The notes under the pieces were generated by a model. It was given only the letters and a program-made list of their open reading frames with translations. It made no database searches and had not been told where the DNA came from. Both the position numbers and the translations under genes were made by a program. From the NCBI GenBank assembly GCA_017472605.1, contig JAFUPV010000019.1, positions 1 through 64,000 of the forward strand: a DNA stretch of 64,000 nucleotides, written 5' to 3'. The stretch comes from Lachnospiraceae bacterium. Lineage in GTDB: Bacteria; Bacillota; Clostridia; Lachnospirales; Lachnospiraceae. Of this stretch, positions 41,865-49,929 are shown in pieces; positions within the stretch are counted from its first letter, which is position 1; each line of letters begins with the position of its first letter.

Positions 41865-42689
41865 ATGGCAAGACCCTGTAAAAGAAGGCGTGTCTGTGAA
41901 GAACCATTCTGCAGCTGCTATGGCCCTCTGGATCAATCCAGGGCGATTCGGACTCCGGTGGTCATGACCGTGGATGAGTTTGAATGTATCCGCCTGATTG
42001 ATCTGGTGGGACTGACTCAGGAGGAGTGCGCAAAGCAGATGAATGTGGCGCGGACGACCGTGCAGACGATTTATGGAAGTGCCCGCAGGAAAATGGCGGA
42101 GAGTCTTGTAAAGAGCAGGAATCTTTGCATCGAGGGCGGAGAATATATGATCTGCGAAGGCAACAAACCGGAATGTGTCCGTTCACAGTGCCGGCAGAAC
42201 GGAGAGGAGAGATCAGACGCAATGAAAATCGCAGTAACCTATGAGGAAGGACAGGTATTTCAGCATTTTGGTCATACCGAATGCTTTAAAGTGTACACAA
42301 TCGAAGAAGGAAAAGTGGCAGGAGCCGAAGTGATTGACACCAACGGTCAGGGCCACGGAGCGCTTGCCGGTTTTTTGTTGGGGCAGAAAGTCGATGCACT
42401 GATCTGCGGCGGAATCGGCGGCGGTGCGAGGCAGGCATTGGCTCAGATTGGTGTTCAGCTTTATCCCGGTGTTTCCGGTGACGCGGATGAGGCAGTCGAT
42501 GCGTTTCTGAAAGGAAAACTAGCGTTTAATCCGGATGCATCCTGCAGTCATCATGGAAGCGCAGAATCCCATACCTGCGGTCACCATGGAAGCGCAGAAT
42601 CCCATACCTGCGGTCACCACGGAAGCGCGGAATCCCATACCTGCGGTCACCACGGAAGTGCGGAATCCCATACCTGCGGTCATCGCTGA
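41865..42689 (+). CDS. DUF134 DNA-binding domain fused to a NifX-like domain, with a His/Cys repeat tail
   Basis: 274 residues. DUF134 part (about 1-95): MARPCKRRRVCEEPFCSCYG with a helix-turn-helix (LVGLTQEECAKQMNVARTTV). NifX/NifB-type cofactor-binding part (about 119-222): MKIAVTYEEGQVFQHFGHTE, GALAGFLLGQKVDALICGGI. The last 50 residues are four copies of an 11-residue unit SHTCGHHGSAE, a dense metal-binding tail. Such two-domain proteins in anaerobes lack other nitrogenase genes and probably handle Mo, Fe-S or other metal clusters while regulating transcription. The DNA repeat continues past the TGA stop as a fifth diverged unit. Thioredoxin genes follow. Confidence 0.9.
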   Translation: MARPCKRRRVCEEPFCSCYGPLDQSRAIRTPVVMTVDEFECIRLIDLVGLTQEECAKQMNVARTTVQTIYGSARRKMAESLVKSRNLCIEGGEYMICEGNKPECVRSQCRQNGEERSDAMKIAVTYEEGQVFQHFGHTECFKVYTIEEGKVAGAEVIDTNGQGHGALAGFLLGQKVDALICGGIGGGARQALAQIGVQLYPGVSGDADEAVDAFLKGKLAFNPDASCSHHGSAESHTCGHHGSAESHTCGHHGSAESHTCGHHGSAESHTCGHR

Positions 42690-42723
42690 GATGCGCAACC
42701 CCATACCTGCGGTCAGCATTCAT
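42540..42723 (+). repeat. 33-bp coding repeat extending past the stop codon
   Basis: Units around CATACCTGCGGTCACCACGG encode the SHTCGHHGSAE tail. After the stop at 42687-42689 the same frame continues DAQPHTCGQHS to a second stop at 42723, so a nonsense change has shortened the array by one unit. Confidence 0.88.
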
Positions 42724-42844
42724 AAGAGGAACGGTTGGAAGAACCTTTGCCGCAGCGGCGAAGGGGAGAGTTGTTTTCATAGAAAAACAGAAAATGGAGA
42801 AATAGGAAAGAGAACGTCAGTGGTTCCTGAAAGGAGAATTGTTT

Positions 42845-43153
42845 ATGGAAGTATTACACATCACAACGGAAAATTTTGAGTCTGAGGTAGTAAAGTCAGA
42901 GATGCCGGTACTGGTTGATTTCTGGGCATCCTGGTGCGGTCCGTGCCGTATGCTTGCTCCGGTGATTGAGGAGCTTGCCGGTGAGCTGACTGACGCAAAG
43001 ATTGGAAAGATTAATGTAGATGAGGAGCCGGATCTTGCAAAGAAGTATGGTGTTATGTCTATCCCGACTGTGATCGCGTTCAAGAACGGCGAAGAAGTGG
43101 GACGTTCGGTTGGCTTCAAGCCGAAGAATGCGCTGGTGAAGCTTCTGAAGTAA
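42845..43153 (+). CDS. trxA: Thioredoxin
   Basis: 102 residues with the complete thioredoxin fold: [20 protein letters not shown] carries the WCGPC redox site (Cys 31 and 34) and [20 protein letters not shown] the cis-Pro loop. It reduces protein disulfides in the cytoplasm. The ATG at 42845 follows AAAGGAG; a TTG six bases upstream is less likely. The reductase gene begins 56 bases later, so the two are an operon. Codon use is biased as for a well-expressed gene. Confidence 0.97.
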   Translation: MEVLHITTENFESEVVKSEMPVLVDFWASWCGPCRMLAPVIEELAGELTDAKIGKINVDEEPDLAKKYGVMSIPTVIAFKNGEEVGRSVGFKPKNALVKLLK

Positions 43154-43208
43154 TGTACCGGTGATCAGGGAAATGCGAATGCCGGGATAAGGAGAAAGGA
43201 ACAGAATC

Positions 43209-44111
43209 ATGTTTGATATAGCAATTGTAGGAGCCGGGACAGCGGGGCTGTCGGCTGCAATCTATGGAGTCCGCGCCGGTAAGAGTGTGATTGTTTTCGA
43301 GGCACTCACCTACGGCGGACAGATTATTAATACACCGGAGGTGGAAAACTATCCGGGAATCCGTCAGATCTCCGGATTTGATTTTGCGACAGGTCTCTAT
43401 GAGCAGGCGACCGGACTTGGTGCGGAAGTGGTTTATGAGCGGGTCATCCGGATCGACGATCAGGGCGATACCAAGCTTGTTGTAACGGAAGACGGTCAGT
43501 ATGAAGCGAAAAGTGTCATTCTGGCAACCGGAGCAAAGAACCGACCGCTTGGCGTGGAGCGGGAAGAAGAGCTGATTGGAGCCGGTGTTTCCTATTGTGC
43601 AACCTGTGACGGTGCGTTCTTTCGTGGAAAGGACGTGGCTGTAGTTGGCGGCGGAAACACAGCGCTGGAAGATGCAGCGTATCTGTCCGCATATTGCAGA
43701 ACCGTCTATCTGATCCACCGCAGAGACCAGTTCCGCGGAGAAGAAAAATCCGTAGAGCGTCTGCGCAAGAAAGAAAATGTGAAATTTGTGCTGGAGAGCA
43801 GAGTGACAGCACTCAACGGAGAAGGAAAACTGGAATCGATTACCATTGAACATGGAAAGAACGGTGAGACAACGCAGCTTGCAGTGGAAGGACTGTTTGT
43901 AGCTATCGGTCAGATGCCGGATAATGAGGCGTTTGCAAATCTGGTTGATGTGGATCATTCCGGTTACATCAAAGCAATGGAAAGCTGTGAGACAAATGTG
44001 CCGGGAATCTTCACAGCCGGTGACTGTCGGACGAAAAAAGTGCGCCAGTTGGCAACAGCTGCCGCAGACGGTGCAATTGCGGCTCTGGCGGCATGTGAAT
44101 ATATTGATTGA
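43209..44111 (+). CDS. trxB: Thioredoxin reductase
   Basis: 300 residues. FAD sites: VGAGTAGLSAAIYG at the start and GIFTAGDCR near the end. NADPH site: VVGGGNTALEDAAYL with the HRRDQFRG loop that binds the 2'-phosphate. Redox site: CATCDG (Cys 130 and 133). It transfers electrons from NADPH to the adjacent thioredoxin. The intact HRRxxxR motif separates it from ferredoxin-dependent flavin-type reductases found in some clostridia. It is followed by a 20-bp repeat and a large terminator. Confidence 0.96.
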   Translation: MFDIAIVGAGTAGLSAAIYGVRAGKSVIVFEALTYGGQIINTPEVENYPGIRQISGFDFATGLYEQATGLGAEVVYERVIRIDDQGDTKLVVTEDGQYEAKSVILATGAKNRPLGVEREEELIGAGVSYCATCDGAFFRGKDVAVVGGGNTALEDAAYLSAYCRTVYLIHRRDQFRGEEKSVERLRKKENVKFVLESRVTALNGEGKLESITIEHGKNGETTQLAVEGLFVAIGQMPDNEAFANLVDVDHSGYIKAMESCETNVPGIFTAGDCRTKKVRQLATAAADGAIAALAACEYID

Positions 44112-44211
44112 TGAGAAAATGCTCGCAGCAACGAGAAAATGCCCGAAGCAGCGAGAAAATGCTCGCAGCGACGAGAAAATGCCCGAAGCAGCGAGAAAAT
44201 ACTCGCAGTTC
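44112..44211. repeat. 20-bp tandem repeat, five copies
   Basis: Alternating units CGAGAAAATGCTCGCAGCAA and CGAGAAAATGCCCGAAGCAG, five in all, begin at the base after the trxB stop codon. CGAG and CTCG within units can pair, so the RNA could form small hairpins. Confidence 0.92.
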
Positions 44212-44220
44212 GCGAAATAA

Positions 44221-44306
44221 AAAACAACGGAATTCCACCGCGTGATCTTCGCCTGTCAGGGGTGACAGGTAAGGATCACAGCCTGTGAGAAATCCGTTGT
44301 TTTTTG
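44221..44306. terminator. Large bidirectional terminator between trxB and the SDR gene
   Basis: Outer arms ACAACGGAATT and AATCCGTTGT, a middle stem GTGATC/GATCAC and an inner stem CCTGTCA/TGACAGG form a long branched hairpin. A T-run lies on the plus side and an A-run on the other, so transcripts from both convergent genes can end here. Confidence 0.85.
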
Positions 44307-44408
44307 TTTGTGCGAGATTACGATGAAACAATTTTCAGAAAGCCAGATGCGCTTCCGGTCAAGTTGTCCGGAGGCATTTGGCGGGAAAGGATTCAGCCGT
44401 GAATCAAA

Positions 44409-45170
44409 TTACGGAGCGATGGAATAAGCACCGTCAAGCAGCATGCACTGTCCGGAGTAGTAGCAGGAGTCCGGGCCAGCCAGGAAAGCGATGACCGGAG
44501 CGATGTCAGTTTCGGAATCGCCAAGACGGCGCATCGGCTGCTGCATCAGGATTGCATTGTACTTTTCAGGGAATTTCTTTGCCCATTCCTTGGCAGCCGG
44601 AGACTCAGCGCCAGGAAGCACGCAGTTTACACAGATGCCATACTGGCCCCATTCCTTTGCAGCGATCTTGGTCAGGCCGCGGATTGCTTCCTTGTTGGAA
44701 CCGTAAGCCAGGTTTCCTGCGTAACCGAACATGCCGGTTGCAGATGCAAAGTTGATGACACGGCCTTCGCCCTGTGCCTTCATGTACGGGAAACACTCCT
44801 GCATGAAGTTCAGGGAACCGATGGTTCCGGTGGACCATGCCAGATACATCAGATCATAGGTTACTTCCTCAACAGGCATGGATTTTGCAACCGCCTGCGC
44901 ATTGTTAACAACAACGTCAACAGTACCCCAGGTTTCAACCGTTTTTGCAACAACTTCCTTTACACGTGCGCGGTCTGCGGAATCGCAGGTCATGGCAAAC
45001 GCTTCGCCGCCGAACTCTTTGATCTCGGCAACGGTTGCCTCAATCGGCTCCGCTCTTCTACCGGTACAAACAACCTTCACTCCTCTCTTTGCGAGGCAAA
45101 GAGCAATACCTTTACCAATACCCTGACCGGCACCGGTAACAATGGCAACCTTTTCATTTAACTGCTTCAT
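44409..45170 (-). CDS. Short-chain dehydrogenase/reductase
   Basis: 253 residues, classical SDR: cofactor loop VTGAGQGIGKG, NAQ in VVVNNAQAV, catalytic Ser in NFASATGMFG and the YGSNK (Y-x3-K) pair. CTGRRAEP after the second strand favours NADP(H). The ATG at 45170 follows AAAGGAG. Similar enzymes act on hydroxysteroids, polyols or acyl carriers, but the sequence does not tell which. It is a single-gene unit convergent with trxB. Confidence 0.92.
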   Translation of the reverse strand: MKQLNEKVAIVTGAGQGIGKGIALCLAKRGVKVVCTGRRAEPIEATVAEIKEFGGEAFAMTCDSADRARVKEVVAKTVETWGTVDVVVNNAQAVAKSMPVEEVTYDLMYLAWSTGTIGSLNFMQECFPYMKAQGEGRVINFASATGMFGYAGNLAYGSNKEAIRGLTKIAAKEWGQYGICVNCVLPGAESPAAKEWAKKFPEKYNAILMQQPMRRLGDSETDIAPVIAFLAGPDSCYYSGQCMLLDGAYSIAP

Positions 45171-45314
45171 GAAACAGACTCCTTTCTTTTTTGTGAGTAT
45201 TCTCACAGACATTTGCCTATACCTTACCACAAGGAGTCAAAGAATACAACAATTTTCGCAGAAATATTCACAGGAAATCACTCATTGGAAATCGCTGCGC
45301 TTTGGCGCAGACTG

Positions 45315-45410
45315 GAATTTTGTCTGCAATTTGTTTCAGAGAGGGACCGGAACATGTTATCGGAATTGTGTCTGCAATTTGTCTCAGACCGGAACCAGAA
45401 CACTTTACCG
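45315..45410. repeat. Two-copy repeat of about 50 bp
   Basis: TTGTCTGCAATTTGT-TCAGA followed by ACCGGAAC occurs twice (about 45328 and 45368) in the gap between the SDR gene and the c-di-GMP riboswitch. No gene is seen in the gap (45171-45439). Confidence 0.7.
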
Positions 45411-45439
45411 GAGTTTTACCTGAGGAGACGCGGAAATTC

Positions 45440-45468
45440 TTGAAAAGCAGATTTCTATGTGGTAAAAT
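45440..45468 (+). promoter_or_regulatory. Promoter of the GGDEF gene
   Basis: TTGAAA (45440-45445), 17-base spacer, TAAAAT (45463-45468). The transcript would start near 45475, just before the GEMM element. Confidence 0.7.
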
Positions 45469-45479
45469 ACAATCGGATT

Positions 45480-45566
45480 AATAGCGGGAAACCGCGGCCG
45501 GCCGATGCCGGTTCCATGACGCAAAGCCTGGAGCCTACCAAAGGCAGACTCAAGATACTGAACGCC
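45480..45566 (+). ncRNA. c-di-GMP-I (GEMM) riboswitch
   Basis: AGCGGGAAACC, a GC-rich P2 arm pair (GGCCGGC/GCCGG), the invariant ATGACGCAAAGCCTGGAGCC block and AAAGGCAG match the conserved order of GEMM-I aptamers (GGCAAACC ... TGACGCAAAGC ... GGCAGCC). The first block is GGGAAACC, one base short of consensus. It lies at the very start of the mRNA for a GGDEF protein, the kind of target GEMM elements control. No clear terminator follows, so control may be on translation. Confidence 0.78.
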
Positions 45567-45628
45567 ATATACATCAGACGGCAGACGGACCGATTGACCG
45601 GAGCCGGACAGAATGAGAGGACATCAGA

Positions 45629-47560
45629 ATGAAAGTAAACATGAGAAAGCTGATTTGTCTGGCGGAAATGATTTTGATTTTGATCGTTACTTTGCTTTCG
45701 TCAGAAACGACGTACTATGTGTGGGGAGGAACCCAGATAGGAGAAACCCGGAATGAAATTGTGCTGACAGAAGAAGAAAAAGCCTATGTGGAGCAGCTGG
45801 GAGAGTTGACAATCGGCTGTGCTGTCAACATTGATCCGGTGTTCTATCTGGACGAAGAAACCGGTGAGATTGGAGGAATTTCGAAAGATATTCTTGAGCT
45901 GGTCGCACAGCGAACCGGTTTACAGTTTCGATATGAGGCGCTCCCTTCCGGAAACATTACATACGAAGAGCTGAAAGAGCTTGGGATTGATATGATTGCC
46001 GGTGTGGAATATAATTCCGTCAATGCGCATGCGTCTCAGATTGCTCTGACCGATCCCTATTTTGTAGCAAAGAAAGTGATTGTCTGTCATAAAGATACCG
46101 AATTTAAACCGACGAAGGAAATGACGCTGGCTGTTCTGTCCGGATCTATGACCATTGAAGCCGTAATCCTCGAAGCTTACCCGTCTTTTCAGGTGATCTT
46201 TTACGACAGCATTGAAGACGTAATGGAAGCAGTTCTTGATGGAATGGCGGACGGAATGATCTGGAATCAGTATTCCATCGAGCGCCTGCTTCATAAGCCC
46301 AGCTATGAAAATCTCCGTGTTGTTGCAGCAGCAGGTATTGGTGATTCACACAGTCTGTCGCCAATGATATATGGAGACGGCGAAGAAAGACATGAACTGC
46401 TGGCAGATCCGATGCTTTGCCAGATTCTGAACCGCGGAATCGCAAGCCTGAATGAAGAAGAAGTGTCACTGATCATCATCGAGCAGACATCCGCGCGCGG
46501 ATATAAGCATGATTTCAGCGATTTTCTGTATCTGTACCGCTATGTGTTCCTGATAAGCGGTGTTTCCATCCTCATAATCGGCGTGATGCTGTTCTACTCG
46601 ATTCGAATGAAAATGAAGAACCATGACCTGGTTTTGCTTCGGGAGGAAGAACGCAAGCATCATCTGCTGATCGAAAAGACGGACCAGCTGGTCTATGAAA
46701 TCGACCTGCTGAAAAGTGAGATCCACACGTCGGAGGCATTTGCACGAAAATTTGGATGGGCGATTAAGCATCCCTATCCGTTTGCCGACAAAGAAGATGT
46801 TCTGAAAACATGGCGTGTCCACCCGGAGGATCATGAGTTTTTCTATCGCAGTTTTCAGGAATCCATCCAGGAGAAAAAGGACATCAGCTTTGAGGTACGG
46901 CTGCTGAGAGAAGATGGCCGCGGACTCTGGTGCCACATCAGCCAGTTCATCATGCAGGATTCTGCCGGAAATGTCTATCAGGTCCTCGGTCTGATCCGGG
47001 ACATTGACCGGGAAATGAGCGAAAAGCAGCGGTTGGCGGAAGAGGCACAGCGGGATGCGCTGACCGGACTCTACAACAAAGAAGCTTTCCGTCAGGAGTC
47101 CATCCGCTATCTGCGCAAATGCAAGGATGAGACCTGTGCCGTTCTCTTTGTTGATATGGATAATTTTAAAGAAGTAAATGATACCCTGGGACACATGATG
47201 GGAGATCAGGCGATCATCGCCGTTTCCGATACCCTGAAGCATGTCTTTGCAAAAAGTGATATTGTCGGCCGCTTCGGCGGAGACGAGTTCTGTGTTCTGA
47301 TGAAGGATGTGGATGAACAGACCATCGAAATCAAGATGCACTGGCTTCTGGAACAGCTTCGCTTCACTCACACAAATGGAGAGGAAAGCGTTTCCACGTC
47401 TGCCAGCATCGGCATTACCACGTCCACAGTCAGCGGCTATCAGCTCGGCATCCTTCTGGAGCATGCGGACGCGGCACTCTATGCGGCAAAGGAACATGGA
47501 AAAAATCGCTGCAAGTTCTATCGGAAGGGCGGCGAGTTTGAACGTCTGCAGGAAGCGTAA
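45629..47560 (+). CDS. Membrane diguanylate cyclase with solute-binding sensor
   Basis: 643 residues: signal segment (about 5-25), a periplasmic-type solute-binding domain (family 3, about 50-290, GCAVNIDPVFYLDEETGEIG at its start), a membrane helix (YVFLISGVSILIIGVMLFYS, about 305-325), a PAS domain (about 350-460) and a GGDEF domain (about 470-635) with intact GRFGGDEF. It should sense an external amino-acid-like ligand and make c-di-GMP. The inhibitory I-site, normally RxxD five residues before GGDEF, reads AKSD, so the Arg is lost. Feedback may instead act through the c-di-GMP riboswitch in its leader. Confidence 0.94.
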   Translation: MKVNMRKLICLAEMILILIVTLLSSETTYYVWGGTQIGETRNEIVLTEEEKAYVEQLGELTIGCAVNIDPVFYLDEETGEIGGISKDILELVAQRTGLQFRYEALPSGNITYEELKELGIDMIAGVEYNSVNAHASQIALTDPYFVAKKVIVCHKDTEFKPTKEMTLAVLSGSMTIEAVILEAYPSFQVIFYDSIEDVMEAVLDGMADGMIWNQYSIERLLHKPSYENLRVVAAAGIGDSHSLSPMIYGDGEERHELLADPMLCQILNRGIASLNEEEVSLIIIEQTSARGYKHDFSDFLYLYRYVFLISGVSILIIGVMLFYSIRMKMKNHDLVLLREEERKHHLLIEKTDQLVYEIDLLKSEIHTSEAFARKFGWAIKHPYPFADKEDVLKTWRVHPEDHEFFYRSFQESIQEKKDISFEVRLLREDGRGLWCHISQFIMQDSAGNVYQVLGLIRDIDREMSEKQRLAEEAQRDALTGLYNKEAFRQESIRYLRKCKDETCAVLFVDMDNFKEVNDTLGHMMGDQAIIAVSDTLKHVFAKSDIVGRFGGDEFCVLMKDVDEQTIEIKMHWLLEQLRFTHTNGEESVSTSASIGITTSTVSGYQLGILLEHADAALYAAKEHGKNRCKFYRKGGEFERLQEA

Positions 47561-47629
47561 CATCTGCAGCGCAAAATGCGTGCGGCAACAGCTGTGCGGG
47601 CAGAATCATAAAAGGAGGGGAGAAGCCAA

Positions 47630-48718
47630 ATGATTAAAAAAGTATGTGAGTATGAAGGCTCAAGTGTATGGGGAATGAACGGCGGTCAGCCGGAAAGCCC
47701 GGACGGAAAGTGGCTGGTTTACGGCCGCAAGCCGGATCTGACGGATAAAGAGATGCAGGAGACCCAGATCTGGATCTGCGACAGAGAAACACTGCAGGAT
47801 CAGCGCCATCTTTTCACGGTGCGCTGCGGAAATCATAACGGTCCGTCCGCAACCTTTGTTGACCACGAGCACATTGTGTTCCGTGATATCATCAATGGAT
47901 TTTCCGCCTTCCGCGTGTTCAACATCTACACCGGAAACGTGCTTTACGGACCGATCTTCGGAAAAGAAAGTCATTGCGCGGAAAACGGAATCTATCCGTT
48001 CTCCATTTCCGAAGAATTTCTGGACAAGAACCCGGACCATCCGGAGCTGGATACCTGCGGCATCTATCTGCTGAACTTAAAGACCGGTTCGATCCGCCGT
48101 GTAGCAGATAAGGAAACCATCTATAACATGGTGGTTGCCAACGGATGTGTTCCAAACGAACATACCACCTCCATGAGCCATGTGCAGCTGAATCCGTCTG
48201 CTACCAGAGTGATGATGCGTCTGAGCGTGGAGAACTGTCCGGTGTTCGGAGCCCTTGGCTGTATCGATCTGGAGACAGGAGCGACCCATGTGATTCCGGA
48301 CAAGCCGGTTCATCAGCTGTGGTTTGATGATGATACCTACATGGCAACAAGACAGTACTATGACGGTCAGCGGATTGAGATGGAAACAAGCCGGATCCAG
48401 CGTTTTACCGTAGACGGCGAATGTCTGGAAACCCTTGGCGGAATCGGCAATCACATCGATGGTTCCGCGGACAGACAGTGGTTTGTCGGCGACCGTGCGT
48501 ATCCGGGCTATCCGGCAGATATTTTCCTCTATCGCCGCGGCGAAACAGAGCCTGTGGCAACCTTTGGCGGACAGGATTTCCAGAACTGCATCTGGAAGCT
48601 CCAGATTCATCCGAACCCGACCTTCTCCAGAGACGCGAAGCGGATTTATTTTAACCATCCGGTCAGTGAAACAAGGACGGAAGCCTGCTTCGTGGAGATC
48701 GCGGATCTGCTGAAATAA
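47630..48718 (+). CDS. Beta-propeller protein, oligogalacturonate lyase-like
   Basis: 362 residues, no signal peptide. Repeated blade-like strands (for example SPDGKWLVYGRKPDL, QIWICDRETL, GIYLLNLKTGSIRRV) and two histidine-bearing motifs, MSHVQLNPSATRVMM and IHPNPTFSRDAKRIYFN, recall the metal-binding blades of family 22 oligogalacturonate lyases, where HxQ and HP residues hold Mn2+. If right, it breaks down unsaturated pectin oligomers inside the cell. The start has an AAAGGAGGGGAG site. The assignment is by motif only; it may be another TolB-like propeller. Confidence 0.6.
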   Translation: MIKKVCEYEGSSVWGMNGGQPESPDGKWLVYGRKPDLTDKEMQETQIWICDRETLQDQRHLFTVRCGNHNGPSATFVDHEHIVFRDIINGFSAFRVFNIYTGNVLYGPIFGKESHCAENGIYPFSISEEFLDKNPDHPELDTCGIYLLNLKTGSIRRVADKETIYNMVVANGCVPNEHTTSMSHVQLNPSATRVMMRLSVENCPVFGALGCIDLETGATHVIPDKPVHQLWFDDDTYMATRQYYDGQRIEMETSRIQRFTVDGECLETLGGIGNHIDGSADRQWFVGDRAYPGYPADIFLYRRGETEPVATFGGQDFQNCIWKLQIHPNPTFSRDAKRIYFNHPVSETRTEACFVEIADLLK

Positions 48719-48845
48719 GGGAAGAAGCGGACGGAAGAGGAAGCTGGAGACATCCGGTGAGGAGTGAAAGAAAGAGACCGCTGGCGGCATCCGGCAGGAA
48801 ACCGCGAAAAGAAGAGGCAGCGCAGCAGGACAGAAAGGAATGGGA

Positions 48846-49724
48846 ATGAAGACAGGACTGGTATTGGAAGGCGGTGCGGTCAGAGGAATCTACACGGCCG
48901 GTGTGCTGGATGTTCTGATGGAACATGATATTTGGGTGGATGGTGTTGTCGGCGTGTCGGCAGGCGCCATTCATGGAAACTCCTATGTGGCGAAACAGCA
49001 TGGCCGCAGCATCCGCTACTATAAAAAGTATTGCGGAGACAGGCGGTTCATGAGCTTCTGGTCTTTGCTGACGACGGGAAGTCTGGTGGGAGAGGAGTTC
49101 TGCTACCACGAGCTGCCAGAGACGCTGGATCCCTTTGACTATGAAGCGTTTGAAAAATCGCCGATTGAATTCTATGCGGTCAGCACCAACCTGGAAACGG
49201 GAAAAGGGGAATATATCCGCTGCAGGGACATGCACAAAGACATGGAATATCTGCTGGCTTCCGCATCCATGCCCTATGTTTCCAGAACCGTGGAAGTGGA
49301 TGGAAAGAAGCTGCTGGACGGAGGCGTGGCGGACAGCATTCCGCTGGCGGCAGCCAGACGCCTTGGCTTTCAGAAAAACATCGTAGTTCTGACGCAGGTG
49401 AAGGACTATGTGAAGAAACCGCAGAAGATGGGCATTCAGACGCTGAAATACCGGAAGTATCCGGAATTTCTCAAAAGCATTGCCGGACGCCATCTCAACT
49501 ATGCAAAGAGCCGTCGGCTGATCGGGCAGTTGGAGGAGAAAGGGGAAGTGCTGGCGATCTATCCCAGCGAGGAGCTTCACATCGGAAGAATGGAGAAAGA
49601 CCCGGATAAGGTGCAGATGATGTACGATCTGGGGCGGTATGACGCGCTGAACCGGATTGATGAGATCCGGGCCTTTCTCGGAATGCCGCAGAACATGGAA
49701 AAAACGGACGAGTCCGTTCGGTAA
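48846..49724 (+). CDS. Patatin-like phospholipase
   Basis: 292 residues, cytoplasmic. The oxyanion loop LEGGAVRGIYTAGVL (about 7-21), the nucleophile motif GVSAGAIHG (about 38-46) and the DGGVADSIPL dyad Asp (near 157) are all present. Patatin hydrolases release fatty acids from lipids. The ATG at 48846 is favoured because AAAGGA sits too close to the ATG at 48840. It lies between a propeller protein and a ketopantoate reductase-like gene with about 120- and 205-base gaps. Confidence 0.92.
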   Translation: MKTGLVLEGGAVRGIYTAGVLDVLMEHDIWVDGVVGVSAGAIHGNSYVAKQHGRSIRYYKKYCGDRRFMSFWSLLTTGSLVGEEFCYHELPETLDPFDYEAFEKSPIEFYAVSTNLETGKGEYIRCRDMHKDMEYLLASASMPYVSRTVEVDGKKLLDGGVADSIPLAAARRLGFQKNIVVLTQVKDYVKKPQKMGIQTLKYRKYPEFLKSIAGRHLNYAKSRRLIGQLEEKGEVLAIYPSEELHIGRMEKDPDKVQMMYDLGRYDALNRIDEIRAFLGMPQNMEKTDESVR

Positions 49725-49929
49725 CAGGCACAGAAAACGTCTGTATGCCGGGAACGGTACAGGGAGAAGAAACGGGGGAATTGTACGTGAAAAAGTACGA
49801 TTCGGCTTTTGCGGACTCTGTACAAATCCGATTGGATATACTAAAATAAAAGTAACTGCTGATGGCAGCAAAAGCAGGAAAATGCCGGCTGACCAAAGCA
49901 GTTGCCCATAAAAACAGCGGGGTGAAACG

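Noticed and set aside
42687-42723. TGA in the His-repeat tail read as selenocysteine
   Set aside because: No SECIS-like hairpin is evident and the position in the repeat is normally His or Gly; simple nonsense change is more likely.
45480-45566. Leader of the GGDEF gene as a T-box or SAM riboswitch
   Set aside because: No specifier loop, no TGGNACCGCG T-box sequence and no SAM core; the GACGCAAAGCC block is specific to GEMM.
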